This document shows, piece after piece, positions 54,799 to 58,737 of a stretch of 58,737 nt of DNA (positions are counted from its first letter, which is position 1; each line of letters begins with the position of its first letter). The notes beneath the pieces are model-generated. The model saw only the letters and a program-made list of their open reading frames with translations. It was not told the origin of the DNA and made no database searches. The stretch is from Gammaproteobacteria bacterium (GTDB lineage: Bacteria > Pseudomonadota > Gammaproteobacteria > Ga0077536), in contig JACQWY010000050.1 of the NCBI GenBank assembly GCA_016209015.1, positions 1 to 58,737 of the forward strand, read 5' to 3'. The position numbers were made by a program, and so were the translations under genes.

Positions 54799-56859
54799 AT
54801 GAACAATCGTCTGCTCACCAGCTTTGCCGGTCTGCTGCTCGTCGCGAGCGCGGCATCGCCCGTCGTGGCGGCGGTTACCCGGACGCAGCCGTCATTCGAA
54901 CAGTCGCGTGGTCACCAGACGCCGAGAGCTGTGACGCATCTGCGGGTATTGAAGCTCCGCGATCACGAACTCATCCATGCCTATCGCAACGCCGCGCTCG
55001 AAGTGCGGATGATGGAGGACTTCGCGCGCAGCGAAGGCTTCGTCATCGACTGGGTGGACGTCGTGCAACCCGAAGAGCTCCACGACAAGCTCGTCGCCGG
55101 ACAAGGCGATCTCGCGATCGGCTCCCTGCCGCCCGAGCTCGTGGGCGAAGCGGAGCTGCTCCGCACGGAGCCGCTCGACACAGAACGTCATCTGCTGGTC
55201 GGGCGCACGGACAGCAAGTTCGCCTCGCCGCTCGATCTCACCGACGCGAAGGTCGCGGTGCCGCTGTCCTCCCCGCTGTGGAGCTATTTCCAGAAGTTGC
55301 GGAAGACCGTGCCGGGTCTGCAGGTCGAAGCCCTGCCGAACGAGCTCTCGCGTGACGACCTGCTGCGGCAGGTGGCGGAAGGCGTCTACGATGCGACTGT
55401 CGTACCCGGCACCGCAATCGACGAAGGACTCGCGGATCATCCTCAGCTCCGCCGCCTGTTCGACATGACGGGCGAGGAGACGGTGAGTTGTTTTCTACCG
55501 GCCGGCCACGCCGCACTGACGGAAAGGCTGAACAAGTACATCCAGAGCTTCCACACGGCGTATCTCGAGCCGGTCCACGCGCCGCGCGACAGCCGCGCCA
55601 TCAAGGCGACGAAGATCCTGCGCGTCATCACCCGGCTCGATCCCCAGAATTACTTCCTCACGAAGGACGGCAAGCCGGCCGGCTTCGATTTCGAGCTCGC
55701 CCGGCAGTTCGCCGCCGAGCACGGTCTCCGGCTCGAAGTCCTGGTCGGCAGGACGGAGGAGGAAATACTCGGCTGGCTCAAGCGCGGGGCCGGTGACGTT
55801 CTGCTGAGCAGGATCGACGAAGATCGCGTAAGGTCAGACCCTACTCTCAACACTTCAGTGAGTTATCACTACACGGCCTATGTCACACTGACGGCCGCGA
55901 AGGCGCCGGTTCTGCAGCCGGCTGCGCGCGCCGGTGCGCTCGTCGCCGCGTTTGAGGGCTCGGCCGAGGAGCGCGCCCTGCGCAGCGCGGCGCTCGCGCA
56001 GCCGGGGTTGCACGTGCTCCCTGTCGCGCCCGCGGTGCCCCTGCCCAAGCTGCTGTCGCGGGTCGCGCACGGCGAAGTCGCCGCGACCATAGTCGACGCG
56101 GATGCTGCGCCCACGCTGCTCCGCAACCGTTCCGATCTCGTGATCGGCGCTGCGATTCCGCATCGCCTGACGTACCGCTGGACGGTGCGCAGCGACGATC
56201 CCGCCTTCCTCGAGATGGTGAACGGCTTCCTGCACGACAGTTACCGCGGCGGTCTGCTCGCCACGCTCGAATCGCGCTATTTCGGCCGCCGGCAGAGCGC
56301 GGTACCCGCCGACGAACCGCGCGAGCTCTCGCCCTTCGATCAGATCGTGCAGAACTATGCCCAGCGCTACGGTTTCGACTGGCGGCTCATCTCCGCGCAG
56401 ATCTATCAGGAGAGCCAGTTCGATCCCCGCGCGGTGTCGCCGAGCGGCGCCCGCGGCCTGATGCAGATGCTCCCGAGCACGGCGAAAGCGCTGGGCTTCC
56501 AGAGCCTCGCGACGCCGGACGCAGCGATTCATGCCGGAGTGAAATACCTCTGGTCGCTGCGCAACGAGTTCGCCGAAGACCTGCCGGCGAGCGAACGGAC
56601 GTGGTTCGCGCTCGCGGCCTACAACACCGGCGTGAATCGCGTGGAGGAAGCGCGGCGGCTCGCGCGCAAGCTCGAGCTCGATCCGAATCGCTGGTTCGGC
56701 AACGTGGAGGTCGCGATGCAACGCATGGCGAGAGCGCGCGGCGGTGATGGTCGATGCGGACAGGCGATCATCTATATGCAGAACGTGCGTTCGCTCTACA
56801 GCACGTACCGCTATCTGCAGGTTTCCTCGGCGGGCGGAGTCGTTCCGCCCCGCGGCTGA
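54799..56859 (+). CDS. MltF-like lytic transglycosylase with two solute-binding domains
   Basis: A 686-residue periplasmic protein with a signal peptide (residues 1-~25, cleavage near VVAA). A first SBP_bac_3-like domain (about 45-255) has FARSEGFVIDWVDV and GDLAIGSLPPEL. A second (about 265-505) has LRVITRLDPQNYFL and KPAGFDFELARQFAAEHGL. A C-terminal SLT domain (about 515-660) has catalytic E538 in IYQESQFDPRAVSPSGARGLMQM and the AAYNTG motif. MltF normally has a single binding domain and ~500 residues, so this one carries an extra module. It would cleave peptidoglycan to 1,6-anhydro products under ligand control. It is convergent with queC. Confidence 0.87.
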   Translation: MNNRLLTSFAGLLLVASAASPVVAAVTRTQPSFEQSRGHQTPRAVTHLRVLKLRDHELIHAYRNAALEVRMMEDFARSEGFVIDWVDVVQPEELHDKLVAGQGDLAIGSLPPELVGEAELLRTEPLDTERHLLVGRTDSKFASPLDLTDAKVAVPLSSPLWSYFQKLRKTVPGLQVEALPNELSRDDLLRQVAEGVYDATVVPGTAIDEGLADHPQLRRLFDMTGEETVSCFLPAGHAALTERLNKYIQSFHTAYLEPVHAPRDSRAIKATKILRVITRLDPQNYFLTKDGKPAGFDFELARQFAAEHGLRLEVLVGRTEEEILGWLKRGAGDVLLSRIDEDRVRSDPTLNTSVSYHYTAYVTLTAAKAPVLQPAARAGALVAAFEGSAEERALRSAALAQPGLHVLPVAPAVPLPKLLSRVAHGEVAATIVDADAAPTLLRNRSDLVIGAAIPHRLTYRWTVRSDDPAFLEMVNGFLHDSYRGGLLATLESRYFGRRQSAVPADEPRELSPFDQIVQNYAQRYGFDWRLISAQIYQESQFDPRAVSPSGARGLMQMLPSTAKALGFQSLATPDAAIHAGVKYLWSLRNEFAEDLPASERTWFALAAYNTGVNRVEEARRLARKLELDPNRWFGNVEVAMQRMARARGGDGRCGQAIIYMQNVRSLYSTYRYLQVSSAGGVVPPRG

Positions 56860-56873
56860 TATCGCCGGAGCGC

Positions 56874-57560
56874 TCAGCCCCGGACGGCGTAGCGCGTCGG
56901 ATCCGCGACCCCGGACTGTCTGAAGCCCTCGGCACGGAAGTGGCAGGCATCGCAGACGCCGCACGCCCGCCCCCCTTCATCCGGCTGATAGCAGGACACC
57001 GTCATCCCGTAGTCGACGCCGAGGGCTGCGCCGAGGCGGATGATGTCCGCCTTGCTGAGCGCGATCAGCGGCGTACGCACCTCGAAGGGCTGCCCTTCGA
57101 CGCCCGCCTTCGTCGCGAGCCTGGCCATCCGCCCGAAGGCCTCGATGAATTCCGGGCGGCAGTCGGGATAGCCCGAGTAGTCCACCGCGTTCACGCCGAT
57201 GTAGACCGCCTCCGCGCCCAGCACCTCCGCCCAGGCAAGTGCGAGCGAAAGCAGTACGGTGTTGCGCGCGGGAACGTAGGTGACTGGGATCCCGGTCTCG
57301 CGGACCGTAGGCACGTCGATCGATTGATCGGTCAGCGCCGAGCCGCCGAACTGCGCGAGATCGAGGCGGAGACAGCGGTGCTCGGCTGCGCCCAGCGCAG
57401 CCGCGACGCGCTGCGCGGCGGCGAGTTCCGCGGCGTGCCGCTGGCCGTAATCGACGGTCAGCGCATAGCACTCGAGGCCGTCGCGGCGCGCGACCGCGAG
57501 CGCCGTCGTCGAGTCGAGTCCGCCGGAGACGAGGACGACGGCGCGGCGCGTGGCATTCAT
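56874..57560 (-). CDS. queC: 7-cyano-7-deazaguanine synthase QueC
   Basis: A 228-residue PP-loop ATPase making preQ0 from CDG and ammonia for queuosine. The PP-loop is SGGLDST (residues 12-18). Zinc cysteines are C190, C200, C203 and C206 in SCYQPD...[28 protein letters not shown] is also typical. It lies 51 bp after cpoB on the same strand; queE, often between them, is absent. The ATG sits at the end of an ATATATAT run with no clear Shine-Dalgarno. Confidence 0.95.
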   Translation of the reverse strand: MNATRRAVVLVSGGLDSTTALAVARRDGLECYALTVDYGQRHAAELAAAQRVAAALGAAEHRCLRLDLAQFGGSALTDQSIDVPTVRETGIPVTYVPARNTVLLSLALAWAEVLGAEAVYIGVNAVDYSGYPDCRPEFIEAFGRMARLATKAGVEGQPFEVRTPLIALSKADIIRLGAALGVDYGMTVSCYQPDEGGRACGVCDACHFRAEGFRQSGVADPTRYAVRG

Positions 57561-57611
57561 ATATATATGAGAACGAACGCGCGCCGGGAAACGTAGCGCG
57601 ACGAGGCGGGC

Positions 57612-58634
57612 TCAGGTCTTCTTCTTCGCCGCGGCGTTCAGCGTCGCGAGCTTCTCTTCGGCGAGATGCGCGGCCTGGGTGCCGGGATAGCGACGCTTGA
57701 GATCTTCGAGCACGGCGCGGGCCTGATCGACCTGGCCGAGCTTCTCATAGCCGTAGCCGATCTTCAGCAGCGCCTGGGGCAGCTTCTTGCTCGCCGGGAA
57801 ATTGCGGATGAGGTTCTGATACTCACCCACCGCCGGCTGGAAGCGGCCCTTCGCGTAATGGATTTCACCGATCCACCACTGCGCGTTGTCGCCATACTGG
57901 CTCGCGGGATACTGCTGGCGGAAATTGCTGAACGCGGTCAGCGCGTGATCGTAATCGCCGGTCTTCAGCATGCTGAAGGCGTCCTTGTAGGCCGCTTCGG
58001 AGGCGGCATCGTCGGCGGTCGCCGCGGCGACGGCCGGCGGCGCGGCCGCGGCGAGCTGCGGATTCTCGGCGGCGGGCGGCACAGGCGTCGCGCCGGCATC
58101 GACCGGCGGCTGCTGCGCGGCGCTCGGCGCGACCGTCATCTCACCAGGACGGGGGCCACCCTGGAAGCGCGGATCCTGCTCGGCCGGCGCCGGTGCGGCG
58201 GGCGGCGGATTCTGCATCTCCATCTGCAAGGAGGATTCCGGCGCGGGCGTACCCGCCACGCTGTCGCCGGCCGGCGCTTCGATCGTCGGCAGCGGCGCGC
58301 CTGGAGCGGCTGCCGCGGCCGTCCCCGCCGCGGCGCCGCCCGCTTCGAGTGCGCGCACCCGGCGGTCGAGATCGACGTAGCTGTCCTTCTGGCCTTTCCG
58401 CACGAGCTCGATGGCGTGGCTCTGATCCTCGATCTGCCCCTGCAGGCGCTGGATGTCGCGCTTCAAAGCCTCGACTTCCTGCAGGAGATCGAGCAGGCCA
58501 CGATTGTTCATCGCCTGCTCGAGCTTGCCGATCCGGTTCTTGATCTCCGTATCGTCATAGGCGGACGCGGCCAACGCGCTCATACCGAGCGCCACCGCCA
58601 CGACCGAGGACTTCAACACACCCCAACGCATCAT
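57612..58634 (-). CDS. cpoB: Cell division coordinator CpoB (YbgF)
   Basis: A 340-residue periplasmic protein with a signal peptide (cleavage after ASA, residue ~25), an N-terminal trimerising coiled coil (about 29-95, EIKNRIGKLEQAM...), a long Ala/Pro-rich linker (about 97-205) and three TPR-like repeats (about 208-330) with YKDAFSMLKTGDYDHALTAF. CpoB links Tol-Pal to PBP1B during constriction. The start is one of two adjacent ATGs (58634/58631); the second is better spaced from GGAG. tolB-pal would lie just upstream, outside the window. Confidence 0.92.
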   Translation of the reverse strand: MMRWGVLKSSVVAVALGMSALAASAYDDTEIKNRIGKLEQAMNNRGLLDLLQEVEALKRDIQRLQGQIEDQSHAIELVRKGQKDSYVDLDRRVRALEAGGAAAGTAAAAAPGAPLPTIEAPAGDSVAGTPAPESSLQMEMQNPPPAAPAPAEQDPRFQGGPRPGEMTVAPSAAQQPPVDAGATPVPPAAENPQLAAAAPPAVAAATADDAASEAAYKDAFSMLKTGDYDHALTAFSNFRQQYPASQYGDNAQWWIGEIHYAKGRFQPAVGEYQNLIRNFPASKKLPQALLKIGYGYEKLGQVDQARAVLEDLKRRYPGTQAAHLAEEKLATLNAAAKKKT

Positions 58635-58737
58635 GCTTCTCCGTGCCCGCGCGCCGCGCGCGAGGCGACGGCGGATCGATAGTCGGACTCTCGGACGGCG
58701 CGGCGGGGCCCCGTCGCGCGATCCGGCCTGTCAGTGA

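Noticed and set aside
57561-57580. Phase-variable AT repeat controlling queC
   Set aside because: The ATATATAT run is only about four units and lies before the start codon; it is too short to support slippage control.

Overview
The window is a GC-rich chromosomal segment from a gammaproteobacterium. The evidence is its syntenic blocks: walJ-like/bamC/dapA divergent from gcvR; rpe-gph and trp genes; hisA-hisF-hisI-hisE-tatABC; polA-DUF2782-thrB; kdsD-kdsC-lptCAB-rpoN-hpf-rapZ-ptsH-ptsI; and cpoB-queC. These arrangements are typical of Pseudomonas/Xanthomonadales/Nevskiales-type genomes. A VPxPA/PEP-CTERM protein and the very high GC would suit a Steroidobacter- or Nevskia-like lineage, but I cannot fix the genus. 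No rRNA, tRNA, prophage, plasmid or CRISPR signature was recognised. Nearly all of the window is densely packed genes, many with 4-nt ATGA/GTGA overlaps.

Layout. 0-3 kb (minus): a metallo-beta-lactamase-fold exonuclease-like protein, BamC and DapA. 3.2-11.7 kb (plus): GcvR, a PIN-PhoH ATPase, a DjlA-like co-chaperone, then a tightly overlapping run of a CHAD protein, an orphan ParA ATPase, QueG and an acyltransferase/hydrolase fusion. 11.7-14.1 kb: a DUF3530-like exported protein, then rpe and gph. 14.1-20 kb: an accessory block that separates rpe-gph from trp genes. It holds two small exported-protein genes, an eight-copy 22-bp repeat array, a NarX/NarL-type two-component pair, a Cys-rich exported protein, a 154-bp direct repeat around an inverted-repeat element, and a tiny Lys/His/Thr-rich exported protein. 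20-22.6 kb: trpD, trpG, trpC, with no trpE. 22.8-26 kb: an unrecognised 488-aa protein, a VPxPA-CTERM protein and a GST.

26.1-32.8 kb (minus): six overlapping genes RDD, SpoIIM, DUF4129, DUF4350, MoxR, DUF58, a conserved membrane/AAA+/vWA cluster of unknown function. 32.8-36 kb: a class II aldolase, IlvA, RpiA and a small membrane protein. 36-39.7 kb (minus): the his-tat operon. 39.8-44.8 kb: PolA, a DUF2782 protein, ThrB and an OmpA-like lipoprotein. 45-53.7 kb (minus): PTS EI/HPr, RapZ, Hpf, RpoN, LptBAC, KdsC and a broken KdsD. 53.9-58.6 kb: a MurU-like nucleotidyltransferase, an MltF-like transglycosylase with two binding domains, QueC and CpoB.

Themes are envelope biogenesis (Bam, Lpt, Kdo, Tat, CpoB, MltF), amino-acid synthesis (Lys, Trp, His, Thr, Ile), nitrogen-type PTS/RpoN regulation and queuosine synthesis. 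The points most worth a second look are the kdsD deletion, the CHAD-ParA pairing, the 22-bp array that overwrites the start of a gene, the repeat composite at 19.0-19.5 kb, the disrupted rpe-gph-trp synteny, the missing EIIA in the rpoN cluster, and the MoxR cluster.
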